NCBI GenBank assembly: GCA_015066745.1
Contig: SVNW01000039.1
Span: 1-32,939, forward strand
Direction of reading: 5' to 3'
Source of the DNA: Ruminococcus sp.
GTDB lineage: Bacteria > Bacillota > Clostridia > Oscillospirales > Ruminococcaceae
Length of the DNA: 32,939 nucleotides
In this document: piece after piece, positions 6,396 through 16,284 of the stretch
Position numbering within the stretch: the stretch's first letter is position 1
Layout: every line of letters begins with the position of its first letter
Position numbers and translations under genes: made by a program
The notes under the pieces: model-generated
What the model was told of the DNA's origin: nothing
What the model saw: the letters and a program-made list of their open reading frames with translations, nothing else
Databases searched by the model: none

Positions 6396-8648
6396 TTACA
6401 CAAGCTGCTTACTGCGTTTTAAATAATCAGTAAGTTCACTTGCCTTCATCGGTTTACCGAATAAAAATCCCTGTGCATAATCACAACCGAATCTTTCAAG
6501 TATTTCAACCTGACCTTCGGTTTCTGTACCTTCTGCTATTGTTTCTATTTTCTTCGATTTTGCTATTTTTATTACAGCAGAAACTATTTCCTGTGCAACA
6601 AGATCATCTTCAAGGAACATTATAAACGATCTGTCAAGTTTAAGTAAACTGATCGGCATTTTCTGAATATAACTTAGTGACGAATAGCCTGTTCCAAAAT
6701 CGTCCATAGCAAGTTTTAATCCCATATCACGCAATTCCTGCATCTGCTGAACAGCAAAGTCTATATCTTTCATTGCAAGTGACTCTGTAAGTTCTATTTC
6801 AAGCCACTCCGGAGAAAGACCTGTTTTGTCAAGTATTTTACTGATATACTGTCGCACATTTTTCTGGTAAAAGTCTTCTGATGTGAGGTTTATAGACATT
6901 ACTATCTTTGGAAGCCCCATGTTCTGCCATTCTTTATTCTGTCTGCATGCCTCATGCATTACATACTCACCGATCTTGGTAATAAGATGTGAATTTTCTG
7001 CAATCGGAACAAACTTCTCAGGAGATATTACTTCGCCATCCGGTTTTACCCATCTTATCAAAGCTTCTACGCCCATTATCTTCTTTGTTTTTAATGATAT
7101 CTTAGGCTGATAGTATAATTCAAGTTCTCCTGCTTCTATAGCATCTGCAAGAGATTTTTCAAGTGCCGAACCTGTGATTATGGTATCATGAACTGTTGAA
7201 TCATATCTGATGACAGCTCTTCTCTTTTCACCCATTGTAAGAGCAAATTCTGCACGTTCAAAAACTGTCAGAAAATCCGCACCGTCATCAGGCATTTTGC
7301 TGTAGCCTACTGAACATGATAATGACTGTTTGTTAAATATGTTATCATTTTCCATGCAAGCCATTTCATTTTGTATCTGCTGAATAATTATATTCGGATA
7401 CTGCTGATCACCGTAATCCTGAACAATAAGTACAAAACTGTCACCGCCGATCCTTGCGGCAAAACCACTGTTTCGTTTCTGATAGTTAAGTATATCGGCA
7501 AATTTTTTCAGCATCTGGTTTCCGGCTTCATAACCGCATGTATCATTTATAATATGGAAACGGTCTATATCAAATACAAAAACCCAGTATGACAGCTCAA
7601 GGATCTTACAGCATTCATACATTTCCTGTCCGTTTATCATAAGCTTGTTTCTGTTGAATATTCCTGTAACTTCATCGATATAAGCCATACGCTCTATAAG
7701 CATATCTTTTTCACGATCTTTGGAAATATCAATAATAGCACCACCTATTATAGGCATTCCAAACTGACCCGTCTGCACATTTTTATAGCGGAAAGTATAC
7801 CACTTATATTTTCCGTCACTGGACATGATACGCATATTCATGTTGTTGGTATGCAGAAAAGCTGTATTGTTGCTCTGAGCAGCTTTAAGATATGTTTCAA
7901 AAGGAAGTCTTTCATCTTCATGTATAAGTGCGATAAAATCTTCTATACGTATATTTTCTTCTCTGAGTCCGAGCATATCCTGAAGTTCCTTTGATATTCG
8001 GAATGTATCATCACAGTGCTCATTAAGAATAATACCTATTTCTGAAAGCCCCATAGCCAAAGAATAATGTCTTTCTGAAGCCGAGAGAAGATTATTTGTA
8101 ACATTGAGCTGTTGACGTATCATTTTATTTTCTGTTACATCAAACCCTATCGACAGTATGTATCTTCCTTCTGCACCCATAATAAGAACTGAACTTGTCC
8201 ATGATACATATATGACATTTTCACCGAGCTTCAAAGGAAGTTCCTTATCCCCTGAAAGCATCATTTCAGATTTAGTCTGTGTCATAAAACTCTGAGGAAA
8301 CAAAATATCGATCAATTCTCTTTTGGAATATTTATCAGGAATATCACCCAAGATATCCTGAAGTTTATTATTAAGAATTATTGTTGATCTGTCCTCTGTC
8401 CAGACAACGATATACGCATTTACAACATTCATAAGTTTCATTATGCGCATCTTACTTTGCTCTGACGCCTGCTGTTCTGACATTTTTTTGCTTATTTTAT
8501 TAGCAACAATAATCAAAATAGTCGTGATAACATACACTGCAAGAATGTAAAAAGTTGCACTCTTATAAAAAACTGACAAAACCAATAGAACAATTGACAA
8601 TATAATATATGCCATTTCTAAAACAAACATTCTGTTATTATTTTTCAA
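6396..8648 (-). CDS. membrane PAS-PAS-GGDEF-EAL protein, probable c-di-GMP phosphodiesterase
   Basis: This 750-residue protein has two N-terminal membrane helices (about 8-50), two PAS-like sensor modules (about 65-175 and 190-310), a GGDEF domain (about 320-485) and an EAL domain (about 495-745). The GGDEF signature reads GGDSF (near 400), lacking the catalytic Glu, so cyclase activity is unlikely. The EAL domain keeps EALIRW (near 527), INLTSEDF, ELTES, MDDFGTGYSSL (near 648), KLDRSFI and AEGTET, matching the metal and catalytic residues of active phosphodiesterases. It should hydrolyse c-di-GMP at the membrane in response to an unknown signal. The start is TTG at 8648, supported by AGGAG seven bases upstream; the next ATG has no ribosome site. 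A good promoter lies at 8703-8732. Confidence 0.9.
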   Translation of the reverse strand: MKNNNRMFVLEMAYIILSIVLLVLSVFYKSATFYILAVYVITTILIIVANKISKKMSEQQASEQSKMRIMKLMNVVNAYIVVWTEDRSTIILNNKLQDILGDIPDKYSKRELIDILFPQSFMTQTKSEMMLSGDKELPLKLGENVIYVSWTSSVLIMGAEGRYILSIGFDVTENKMIRQQLNVTNNLLSASERHYSLAMGLSEIGIILNEHCDDTFRISKELQDMLGLREENIRIEDFIALIHEDERLPFETYLKAAQSNNTAFLHTNNMNMRIMSSDGKYKWYTFRYKNVQTGQFGMPIIGGAIIDISKDREKDMLIERMAYIDEVTGIFNRNKLMINGQEMYECCKILELSYWVFVFDIDRFHIINDTCGYEAGNQMLKKFADILNYQKRNSGFAARIGGDSFVLIVQDYGDQQYPNIIIQQIQNEMACMENDNIFNKQSLSCSVGYSKMPDDGADFLTVFERAEFALTMGEKRRAVIRYDSTVHDTIITGSALEKSLADAIEAGELELYYQPKISLKTKKIMGVEALIRWVKPDGEVISPEKFVPIAENSHLITKIGEYVMHEACRQNKEWQNMGLPKIVMSINLTSEDFYQKNVRQYISKILDKTGLSPEWLEIELTESLAMKDIDFAVQQMQELRDMGLKLAMDDFGTGYSSLSYIQKMPISLLKLDRSFIMFLEDDLVAQEIVSAVIKIAKSKKIETIAEGTETEGQVEILERFGCDYAQGFLFGKPMKASELTDYLKRSKQLV

Positions 8649-8702
8649 AACAAAACTCCTAAAAACAAATTTTTCCGGATCTTCTTCCGTACTGATACTA
8701 TA

Positions 8703-8732
8703 ATTATATCAAAAACCTACTCACATTGTCAA
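8703..8732 (-). promoter_or_regulatory. sigma-A promoter of the GGDEF/EAL gene
   Basis: On the minus strand TTGACA (8727-8732) and TATAAT (8703-8708) are separated by 18 bp. A TG one base before the -10 box gives an extended -10. It lies about 55 bases upstream of the TTG start. Confidence 0.8.
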
Positions 8733-8809
8733 TCAAATTCAACAAATTATTGAAAAATCACTGACTTTTATTTGGAACATAAATATAATTATAATTTGCA
8801 GAGTATATC

Positions 8810-8835
8810 CCCCACCCAAATGTGAAAGGCAGGGG
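8810..8835 (-). terminator. imperfect hairpin after the giant dockerin gene
   Basis: CCCC at 8810-8813 can pair with GGGG at 8832-8835, with a small internal mismatch and a further 2-bp extension, about 15 bases after the stop codon at 8850. There is no proper U-tract on the minus strand, so termination here is uncertain. Confidence 0.3.
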
Positions 8836-8849
8836 AATATTATTCAGGT

Positions 8850-11800
8850 TTATTTTAAAAGAACTGACAAAAGTTTTACAAGATCAAGCACTGTAATTTT
8901 TCCATCATTGTCGAGATCACCATTTGGCACATCTTCTTTGGTACAGCCAAGCAACAGATACATTTTCATCAAAAGCAGATCTTTTGCATTTACTACACCA
9001 TTATTATCAACATCGCCATATATTATTTCATCTTCATAATAATTGTCCGCATAATAATCTCCACATTTTGTACATGTATGTTCCGTATATCCGGGATTTT
9101 CTCCTGACGGTTTTACAATATTTTCGATATAATCATGTCCCTGAGTTGCAGTGATCTCAGTATATGAATCATCACATTTGGTACATGTATACAGATCAAT
9201 GCCGTCCGAATAACAGGTGAGTTCATTTATAACTTTACTTTCATAAACGTGCTCACATACTTTGATATCCGCTGAAGAAACATTATATCCAAAACCACAT
9301 ACACTACATTTACGTACAACATTTTCACTACCATCTGAAATATATTCAAAACGATGACCTGAAGCAAAAAGAACTTCTTCATATTCATAATCACACTTTA
9401 CGCATGAATATCTGATGGTTGAATTTGTAGTGCAAGTTCCCTTACGTGTTATTTCTGCAGTAAAGTTGTCATGTTTACAATCTGATTCTTTCTGACTGAT
9501 ATATTCAAACTGCAGGCTCTCTACCCATGTCTGATCTCCTCCCCAGATACCAAAAACTTTTTTGTTTCCATTGAGAGGATATGTGCCAAATACTACTTTT
9601 CTTGTAGTTGCTTTCAAAGGCGGGACATATTCAACAGTTTCATTTGTATCAGAAGAAATATAGCCACCACTGTCTTCTCCCATATTGCTGAAATCTATAT
9701 CTGCTGAAATCGTAACAGTATCATACCCTTCATCATATTCCATCTTAAAATCAATTCCGAATATAAATGATTCTATAAGTTTAAGATCACGATTAAACAT
9801 AGGCGACTCTGTATAATCTCCAAATACGTCAAACAAATAACTTCCGCTTACAGGAGATTTTATTTGTGAAAACGGATCATACAAACTATGTGATGACCTT
9901 TGTCCTGTACCAACTCCGGTCTGATGATTTGAATCACCGAATTTTCCTGATTCGCTGATATAATCCTTCTTCACTGTACACGGCATTGTAAAAAGCCCTG
10001 CATTTCTGTTTGAATATCCTACAGCTATACCGTAATAGTTTTCTTCATCTTCAGAATGAATGAGTACAAGCTGTCGTTTACCCATCCACGCAAGTGAAAA
10101 TCGGAAATTATAATAAAGCGAACCGGTTACTCCTGTAAGATTATCTCCGGATATCTCTTCATCGTCAAATGCAATTGCAAATGTAGGACGGTTGAGGTTT
10201 CCTGTATTATTATTCAGAGAATCAAAATCAACATGATCGCGTGACTGATCTGTATAAAATGAAGTATATCCCCCCGGTGAAGTATCTGTAGTATAGTGAA
10301 TCGTTTCCCTTAAAATCTTATATCTCTGATCTTCGGGCAGATCCGCTATCCTGTCATATGTAAATTCCACCGGTGTTCCGTCACTGTCAGATAATACAGC
10401 TTTATTATATGCAGATCTCATATATCCTACGATCGTAGAATCATCTATAAATCCTGCAAAAATGTTTTTCATTTCTTCAAGTTCTGCATTATCTTTATTT
10501 CTGAAATCATACAGTCTGTATTGCCTGTCTGCTATTTCGTCTGTCCATTTATTAGGATAATCATATATTTTATCCTGAGGTGGTTGCTGTACTACTATCT
10601 GAGTAAGCGGTTTCATAGCTTCATCAGAATAATCAACAACCACAAGTTTGTTATTTACATAAAATTTTGTTTTAGGAATAGCATTTGAAATAAGTTTATC
10701 TTCGGGAATAATAAATGTTTCATCTTCTTCAGTTTCAGGATCATCTTTCTGATCAAATTCATAAAATGAAGTAAGATCTATAACATTATTACGACAATTC
10801 TCAAATACTATACTATCAGATTTTCCAAATGGTATATATGGTTTATTGACTTTGTATTCACCATAATAAGCGGTTGTTACACCATTTGCAAGTATACGTG
10901 CATCTGAAATTGATTTTACCATATTTCCGTCTGAATCACTATAGCTTATGGAAGGACTGTCAAATTCAATAAAATGTGTCTGGTCATTCATTGTACCGAT
11001 ATCCATATTACCTATCAGTCTTAAACCATCACTTACATGAAACATTATCATAGGTTTATCTGTAAGTATATCAGGCAGATCTATAGGGAAATTTGAATTC
11101 AGCATATGATTTGTGATACTTCCGTATCCTGCTCTTGTCAAAGTATTTCCGCAAAATACATCATTTTTTCCGAAACTGTAATTATAAGTGTAATCTATAA
11201 GATTTCCACGATATACACTATTTCCCTTACCGGTAAGTGTTTTACCGTTTGAAAACTGACCAAACTCAAGCCAGCATCCTCTCCAGGTAGAATTAGCAAA
11301 GTCAGAATCTGATATGAAATAACGATAATTTATATCACCCGGAGAAATACCATCGTCTGTTTCGACCCATGTACTTCCCGTTCCGTATACATACTTTACC
11401 AATGTATTTTCTGTAATAGTCTTATAAAAGAATCCATAATCGCAGTACTGGATCTGACCTTCAGTGATTATTGTGTTTTTAAGATTGCAGTTTGTAAAAC
11501 AACCTACACCACGCTGTATACTTCCGATTTTAAAATAGAAATTATCAGTATTGACGTTATAGAATGCACTCGTCTGGCAATCCTGAAGATAAAGGTCTGT
11601 TCCGATAAAGTATCCGTTTATCGGCTTATTATCATCTGCGCTCATTACAAATATGCCTGCATCTTTGATATCAGATGTTTTATGACTTCTTATTGTGCCT
11701 TCAAAAAACACACGATAAGTAGAGTTGCCTCTTAATACTATAGGTTTATTTGTGTAAAACGTGCCACTTTCAATATAAAGAATGGCGTCATGTGTAGCTA

Positions 11801-13730
11801 CATAGTCAAAAGCTTCCTGCAATTTATTATGATTACAGGAGGTATTCCAGCTTGAACCACCAAAATCTTTTTCAAAATAAACTTTTTCTATTTCAGCAGA
11901 ATTGATATCTTTGTAATACTGTTCTTCCATACCCATATCACAAAGTGACTGCTCATCTGCACCAACAGAACCAAGACGTGAGTATCCTGCAGTCGGAACA
12001 TCAGGACTCTTAAACGCTGTCAGATCTATATATCTTCCAAAATAAGGTGAAACATAGATATAGTCATCCATCCAGCATATTGGCACACCGCCGTCAACGC
12101 CTACCCAGCCCATTGCCGGTGTTCCGTCAGAATTGTTCCATCCTCTTTCTCCCCACTCGATAACAGTATTGTCATACCAACCATCTGACAAAGGCTTTCC
12201 TTGTTTCCAGTCATCTATAAGAAGCTCTTCTTTTACCCAGTTATTTATCTTAAATGCATTATCAGCAAAAGTTATATTTTCTGCATTTCTTTTCTTATCA
12301 TAAGTAGATGCCCATACCGAATCTGTCAAACGCACAAGCGTTGTCCAATCAAGCGAATCACATTCTATTTTATTTTGAGTAAATGAAACACCACTATGAA
12401 GATTTATAAGTGTTATATACTGATCATGGGCATGATTTGCAGAATCATATTTATTGCCTGTAATACTGTCACGTATGATATACCCTTTGCTGTTGTATAT
12501 AAACTTTTTCTGTTCATCACTCCACACTCTGTCCCAGTAATCAAAAGCCGGTATTCCCTGACTTTCAAAATAATCTGCAATATCATTGTAAGCACAATCT
12601 TTAAACAAACAACCGCTTACAGAAGATGATGAATCAACAGTAGTATCCATTACAAAATTATACACATGTTCAAGGGTGAGATTTGAATATGACGTATGTG
12701 GGCACCATGTACTCGCACCACTTCTTGAAAAATAATAGTTTCCTATATATGAATTTGTAAACATTGTTGTACCCATGCTAAATGTGATCTGAAATACAGG
12801 TAGCTGTGACAAACCGTCACTGTCGGTATAATATCCGCCATAATAATAATTATCATAGAAAAAAGCATCGTTTGTTTCGACTCCGTTATAAACAAACTTG
12901 GTCGGTCCTATGGTGACATTTTTTATTCTGGTAAGCATATCAACATATGACCATCTGAGAAACGAATCAAAACCGGTAGCGCCTATATTATTAATACTTC
13001 CGTATTTTATACGTACTCTGTAAAAAAGACTGAAATTATCAACAGCCTGAATGCCGTCGGTACAAAGATTTGAGATTATATTTTGTGCGGTATTTTCCGG
13101 TGTGAAGGCACTGTGTGTTCCTTCTACTGCAAAGGCAATATCGCTGACACCTGCAAAATACCATGAATATGTACTGCTAAGGTCTGCATTTGTAAAAAAG
13201 CCGTTCTTATCAACTTCATTTCCGTCTTTGTCCTGAAAATTAGGCTTTATTACAAACGCCGTTTCTCCTGCCACACCGTTGATATTTGTATATCCCCAAA
13301 GATAGACTGACTCAGTAAAATAATAGACTCCGGGTTCAACAAAAACATCGGCATTATCACTGTCCCTTGCCAATTCAAGCGTCTTATTGAACATATCAGA
13401 ATAATCATAATACGCATCTTCAGAATCATAATCAGAAAACAGCAACTGTCCGTTTTCATCTTTAAGTTTAATTGCATCAGACGGGAAATAAACAACATTA
13501 TCATCTTTGTCATAAATGTTGTTTACATCATTTTCAGGCATCATACCTATATTTCCTGTATGACCATATTGTATATAACCCTCATTCGGGTCATAATCAA
13601 CAGGAAATGATTCGTGATACTCTTCTCCGGACTGCTCGGCTTGTACGCTCAGAGGAATATCCGGTGTCAGATTGACCAGAAGTGCCAGTGATAATCCGAC
13701 ACTTAAAACAGATAGCATTTTCTTTCTCAT
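8850..13730 (-). CDS. giant secreted beta-helix protein with Cys-rich repeats and C-terminal dockerin
   Basis: This is a 1626-residue precursor. A signal peptide (MRKKMLSVLSVGLSLALLV..., cleavage after VQA) is followed by two long regions with right-handed beta-helix character. The first, about 85-560, opens with VFVEPGVYYFTESVYLWG; the second, about 640-1040, with AILYIESGTFYTNKPIVLRG. Next comes a beta-rich, possibly lectin-like region (about 1170-1410). A Cys/His repeat region (about 1415-1565) has several CxxC pairs, each followed by GH or CEH/CKH. A dockerin closes the protein with calcium loops DVDNNGVVNAKDL and DLDNDGKITVLDL. Beta-helix dockerin proteins often act on pectin-like or other uronic polysaccharides, but I see no specific lyase or hydrolase motif, so the substrate is unassigned. 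The ATG at 13730, after AAAGG, gives a better signal peptide than the longer frame at 13766. Confidence 0.8.
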   Translation of the reverse strand: MRKKMLSVLSVGLSLALLVNLTPDIPLSVQAEQSGEEYHESFPVDYDPNEGYIQYGHTGNIGMMPENDVNNIYDKDDNVVYFPSDAIKLKDENGQLLFSDYDSEDAYYDYSDMFNKTLELARDSDNADVFVEPGVYYFTESVYLWGYTNINGVAGETAFVIKPNFQDKDGNEVDKNGFFTNADLSSTYSWYFAGVSDIAFAVEGTHSAFTPENTAQNIISNLCTDGIQAVDNFSLFYRVRIKYGSINNIGATGFDSFLRWSYVDMLTRIKNVTIGPTKFVYNGVETNDAFFYDNYYYGGYYTDSDGLSQLPVFQITFSMGTTMFTNSYIGNYYFSRSGASTWCPHTSYSNLTLEHVYNFVMDTTVDSSSSVSGCLFKDCAYNDIADYFESQGIPAFDYWDRVWSDEQKKFIYNSKGYIIRDSITGNKYDSANHAHDQYITLINLHSGVSFTQNKIECDSLDWTTLVRLTDSVWASTYDKKRNAENITFADNAFKINNWVKEELLIDDWKQGKPLSDGWYDNTVIEWGERGWNNSDGTPAMGWVGVDGGVPICWMDDYIYVSPYFGRYIDLTAFKSPDVPTAGYSRLGSVGADEQSLCDMGMEEQYYKDINSAEIEKVYFEKDFGGSSWNTSCNHNKLQEAFDYVATHDAILYIESGTFYTNKPIVLRGNSTYRVFFEGTIRSHKTSDIKDAGIFVMSADDNKPINGYFIGTDLYLQDCQTSAFYNVNTDNFYFKIGSIQRGVGCFTNCNLKNTIITEGQIQYCDYGFFYKTITENTLVKYVYGTGSTWVETDDGISPGDINYRYFISDSDFANSTWRGCWLEFGQFSNGKTLTGKGNSVYRGNLIDYTYNYSFGKNDVFCGNTLTRAGYGSITNHMLNSNFPIDLPDILTDKPMIMFHVSDGLRLIGNMDIGTMNDQTHFIEFDSPSISYSDSDGNMVKSISDARILANGVTTAYYGEYKVNKPYIPFGKSDSIVFENCRNNVIDLTSFYEFDQKDDPETEEDETFIIPEDKLISNAIPKTKFYVNNKLVVVDYSDEAMKPLTQIVVQQPPQDKIYDYPNKWTDEIADRQYRLYDFRNKDNAELEEMKNIFAGFIDDSTIVGYMRSAYNKAVLSDSDGTPVEFTYDRIADLPEDQRYKILRETIHYTTDTSPGGYTSFYTDQSRDHVDFDSLNNNTGNLNRPTFAIAFDDEEISGDNLTGVTGSLYYNFRFSLAWMGKRQLVLIHSEDEENYYGIAVGYSNRNAGLFTMPCTVKKDYISESGKFGDSNHQTGVGTGQRSSHSLYDPFSQIKSPVSGSYLFDVFGDYTESPMFNRDLKLIESFIFGIDFKMEYDEGYDTVTISADIDFSNMGEDSGGYISSDTNETVEYVPPLKATTRKVVFGTYPLNGNKKVFGIWGGDQTWVESLQFEYISQKESDCKHDNFTAEITRKGTCTTNSTIRYSCVKCDYEYEEVLFASGHRFEYISDGSENVVRKCSVCGFGYNVSSADIKVCEHVYESKVINELTCYSDGIDLYTCTKCDDSYTEITATQGHDYIENIVKPSGENPGYTEHTCTKCGDYYADNYYEDEIIYGDVDNNGVVNAKDLLLMKMYLLLGCTKEDVPNGDLDNDGKITVLDLVKLLSVLLK

Positions 13731-13764
13731 AACAATAATCCTTTCATATATAAAATTTATTATC

Positions 13765-13807
13765 ACCCGATATCTGCTGATACAACCAATATCAAACGAT
13801 AACGGGT
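13765..13807 (-). promoter_or_regulatory. structured mRNA leader of the giant dockerin gene
   Basis: The RNA can form a 10-bp helix with one mismatch (13765-13774 with 13798-13807), topped after a 3+3 internal loop by a 5-bp helix (13778-13782 with 13790-13794) and a 7-nt loop. It ends about 20 bases before the ribosome site. A competing palindrome, GGGTTATAACCC (13804-13815), shares its lower strand. I do not recognise a known riboswitch class. Confidence 0.45.
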
Positions 13808-13888
13808 TATAACCCCTGAATTTTGTTATGCTATCTCCTCTTTTTATTTTTTCACTCTATCTATGAAAGCAGTGTATTTCATATAAAT

Positions 13889-13917
13889 ATCCTACCACAC
13901 TATATACAATAAATCAA
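13889..13917 (-). promoter_or_regulatory. probable promoter of the giant dockerin gene
   Basis: On the minus strand TTGATT (13912-13917) and TAGGAT (13889-13894) are 17 bp apart with a TG one base before the -10, an extended -10 arrangement. It implies a leader of about 150 nt that contains the hairpin at 13765-13807. Confidence 0.5.
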
Positions 13918-14034
13918 TAGTTTTTTTGTTTTTTTTATTTATTTCGAGAAATAATTGATTATATTTTAATATTCTGAAAAACAAATCCATTATCTCATCA
14001 TAAAACAGATTTATATAACCTATATTTTTTCTTC

Positions 14035-14068
14035 ATTTCACATTGTATTCACATTTTTGGTATAAAAT
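14035..14068 (+). promoter_or_regulatory. phased direct-repeat operator and -10 box of the two-component operon
   Basis: Two repeats, ATTTCAC (14035-14041) and TATTCAC (14046-14052), lie 11 bp apart. They are followed 10 bp later by TAAAAT (14063-14068; TATAAA at 14061 overlaps it). There is no good -35 box, and the repeats occupy that position, as in PhoB/PhoP-type activated promoters. The same arrangement occurs at 16285-16329. It suggests autoregulation by the response regulator just downstream. Confidence 0.6.
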
Positions 14069-14110
14069 ATTTTACATAATATTTTTATATAATTTATGGA
14101 GGATTTTAAT

Positions 14111-14785
14111 ATGAGTAAGATATTAGTAACAGATGACGAAGCAAACATCAGACTAGTTGTAAAAGAATACGCAGAATTTGAAGGATATGAAGTTGACGAA
14201 GCCGAAAACGGTATGCAGGCAATCGACATGGTAAAAAACAATAACTATGATCTTGTAATCATGGACGTAATGATGCCAAAGCTTGACGGATATTCAGCGT
14301 GCAAAGAAATCAAAAAAATAAAAAATATTCCTGTTATTATGCTTTCGGCACGAGGCGAAGAATATGATAAGTTATTCGGTTTTGAAATAGGAATTGATGA
14401 TTATGTTGTAAAACCTTTTTCACCAAAGGAACTTATGGCCCGAATCAAAGTAGTTATAAAAAGAAATTCGGAAAAAGGAACACCGCAGGCAGAGCGATAC
14501 AAATTTGAAGGACTTGAAATCGATATGGCTGGTCGTGAAGTATATGTCAACGGACAAAAAGCTTCCATGACTCCAAAAGAATACGATCTTCTCTTCTTCC
14601 TTGTGAAAAACAACAACCTTGCTATGTCAAGGGACAAACTTCTTGAAAGCGTATGGGGATATGACTTTTTCGGAGATGACAGAACAGTTGACACACATAT
14701 AAAAATGCTCCGTAACAGTCTTGGCGAATACAGAAAATTTATAGTTACTCTCCGAGGAATGGGGTATAAGTTTGAAGCGAATTAA
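14111..14785 (+). CDS. OmpR/PhoP-family DNA-binding response regulator
   Basis: This 224-residue protein has a receiver domain (1-115) and an OmpR-type winged-helix DNA-binding domain (about 125-222). Receiver residues present are Asp8/Asp9 (VTDDE), phospho-acceptor Asp52 (LVIMDVMMPKLDG), Ser79 (IMLSA) and Lys101 (VVKPF). The C-terminal domain has MTPKEYDLLFFLVKN, VWGYDFFGDDRTVDTHI and RGMGYKF, the family recognition helix and wing. The start at 14111 is set by GGAGG eight bases upstream; an in-frame ATG at 14096 comes before that site. The gene overlaps the kinase gene by 14 bases. Phased repeats upstream of this gene and of the small RNA resemble Pho boxes, so PhoP-like is a reasonable guess, but the sensed signal is unknown. 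Confidence 0.9.
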   Translation: MSKILVTDDEANIRLVVKEYAEFEGYEVDEAENGMQAIDMVKNNNYDLVIMDVMMPKLDGYSACKEIKKIKNIPVIMLSARGEEYDKLFGFEIGIDDYVVKPFSPKELMARIKVVIKRNSEKGTPQAERYKFEGLEIDMAGREVYVNGQKASMTPKEYDLLFFLVKNNNLAMSRDKLLESVWGYDFFGDDRTVDTHIKMLRNSLGEYRKFIVTLRGMGYKFEAN

Positions 14786-16223
14786 ATTCACAAAAAACAT
14801 CAGATTTCAGATATGGATAAATTTTGTTTTTTTCATGATATGTGTACTTCTGTTGCTATGGTTTTTTCAGATCTTATTTCTTCAGAAGTTCTATGAAAAT
14901 ATAAAAACGACCTCCACCAACAATGCAGTCGCTGAAATGGTTGAAAAATACAGAAAATCTGATGTAACGACAGCTGAGGATTTTGAAAAGCTTGCAGATG
15001 AATTTGATATGATCGCACTTGACAATGACTTTTCATACATGATAACCGATTCATATGCTTCAAAACTGATACACGAAAACGACCATTCGATATCTTATCA
15101 GTTCAGCCGAAGACAACTTCAGGAACTTGTTTTAAATGCAAACGTAAGCGGAGGGATAACCTCCGTTCAGGGCAATGTCGGAAACAGCAAAGTTCTTACT
15201 GTATGTTCCCTTCTGAAAAACAAATCCGGAACAACAACAGGATATATAGTTCTTTATTCCATAATAACCCCGGTAAACACTACGATAACGATGCTAAAAC
15301 AAAACACATCGGTAATCATGCTGATTCTTGTAGTGATTTCTCTTATTTTGTCTTTCATCATATCAAACAGTATATCAAAACCTATATTAAAAATAACAAA
15401 AGCATCAAAAAAACTTGCCAACGGCGAATACAATGTACAGTTTGACGGCGGTTCTCTAATCGAAACACAGCAACTCGCCCAGTCACTCAACTATGCATCT
15501 GCCGAAATCTCCAAGATCGATGAACTTCAGCGTGACCTTATAGCCAATGTTTCACACGATCTTAGAACTCCGCTGACCATGATAAAAGCGTATGCCGAAA
15601 TGATCCGTGACTTGTCAGGTGAAAGAAAAGAAAAACGAGAAGAACATCTGAAAATAATCATTGACGAAACAGACAGACTTGCTCTTCTGGTAAACGATAT
15701 GCTTGATCTTTCAAAACTTGAAAAAGGCGAACAGCCTCTTAACTATACAACTTTTGATATCAACTCAAAACTTCACGATATAATCGAACGTTACAAAGGC
15801 ATATCAAAAGTAATGGGATATAAAATTAATTTTACTGACAACACTCCTGTTCTTGTAAAATGTGATATCGTAAAAATAGAACAGGTGATCTACAATCTTG
15901 TAAACAACGCAATCAACTATACAGGCGATGACAAACAGGTATATATAACACAGACAATTGAAGATGACTATGTTAAAATAACCGTAACCGATACAGGAAA
16001 AGGGATATCGGAAGATAATATTCATCAGATATTCGACAAATACTACAGATGCGAAAAAACCAAACGTGAAGTTATAGGCACAGGACTCGGACTGTCAATA
16101 GTAAAAGCTATACTGAAAAAACACAACTTTCCTTTTGGTGTACAAAGTAAAATCGGTATCGGAACATCTTTCTGGTTTAAAATCAAGCGTGATAACGAAA
16201 CAATTTGCACAAATGAGAAATAG
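14772..16223 (+). CDS. membrane sensor histidine kinase, partner of the adjacent response regulator
   Basis: This 483-residue protein has an N-terminal membrane helix (about 12-33), an extracellular sensor of about 140 residues, and a second helix (about 176-200). A HAMP linker with SKPILKITKASKKLANGEY follows, then a dimerisation domain with the H-box VSHDLRTPL (His near 262) and a HATPase domain. The HATPase domain has an N-box (NLVNNAINYTG), G1 (DTGKGIS) and G2 (GTGLGLSIV), so all catalytic boxes are intact. The start is TTG at 14772, eight bases after GGGG and inside the regulator's last codons, so translation is coupled. I see no terminator directly after the stop, so operon transcripts may run on to the terminator at 16485-16521. 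Confidence 0.9.
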   Translation: MKRIKFTKNIRFQIWINFVFFMICVLLLLWFFQILFLQKFYENIKTTSTNNAVAEMVEKYRKSDVTTAEDFEKLADEFDMIALDNDFSYMITDSYASKLIHENDHSISYQFSRRQLQELVLNANVSGGITSVQGNVGNSKVLTVCSLLKNKSGTTTGYIVLYSIITPVNTTITMLKQNTSVIMLILVVISLILSFIISNSISKPILKITKASKKLANGEYNVQFDGGSLIETQQLAQSLNYASAEISKIDELQRDLIANVSHDLRTPLTMIKAYAEMIRDLSGERKEKREEHLKIIIDETDRLALLVNDMLDLSKLEKGEQPLNYTTFDINSKLHDIIERYKGISKVMGYKINFTDNTPVLVKCDIVKIEQVIYNLVNNAINYTGDDKQVYITQTIEDDYVKITVTDTGKGISEDNIHQIFDKYYRCEKTKREVIGTGLGLSIVKAILKKHNFPFGVQSKIGIGTSFWFKIKRDNETICTNEK

Positions 16224-16284
16224 TTTTTCATTATATTTCTTGTATTTTTAACATACATTACTTCTTAAATACTCTATCACAAAA

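Noticed and set aside
8721-8732. TCACATTGT next to the GGDEF/EAL promoter as another copy of the phased operator
   Set aside because: Only one half-site is present, with no second repeat 11 bp away.
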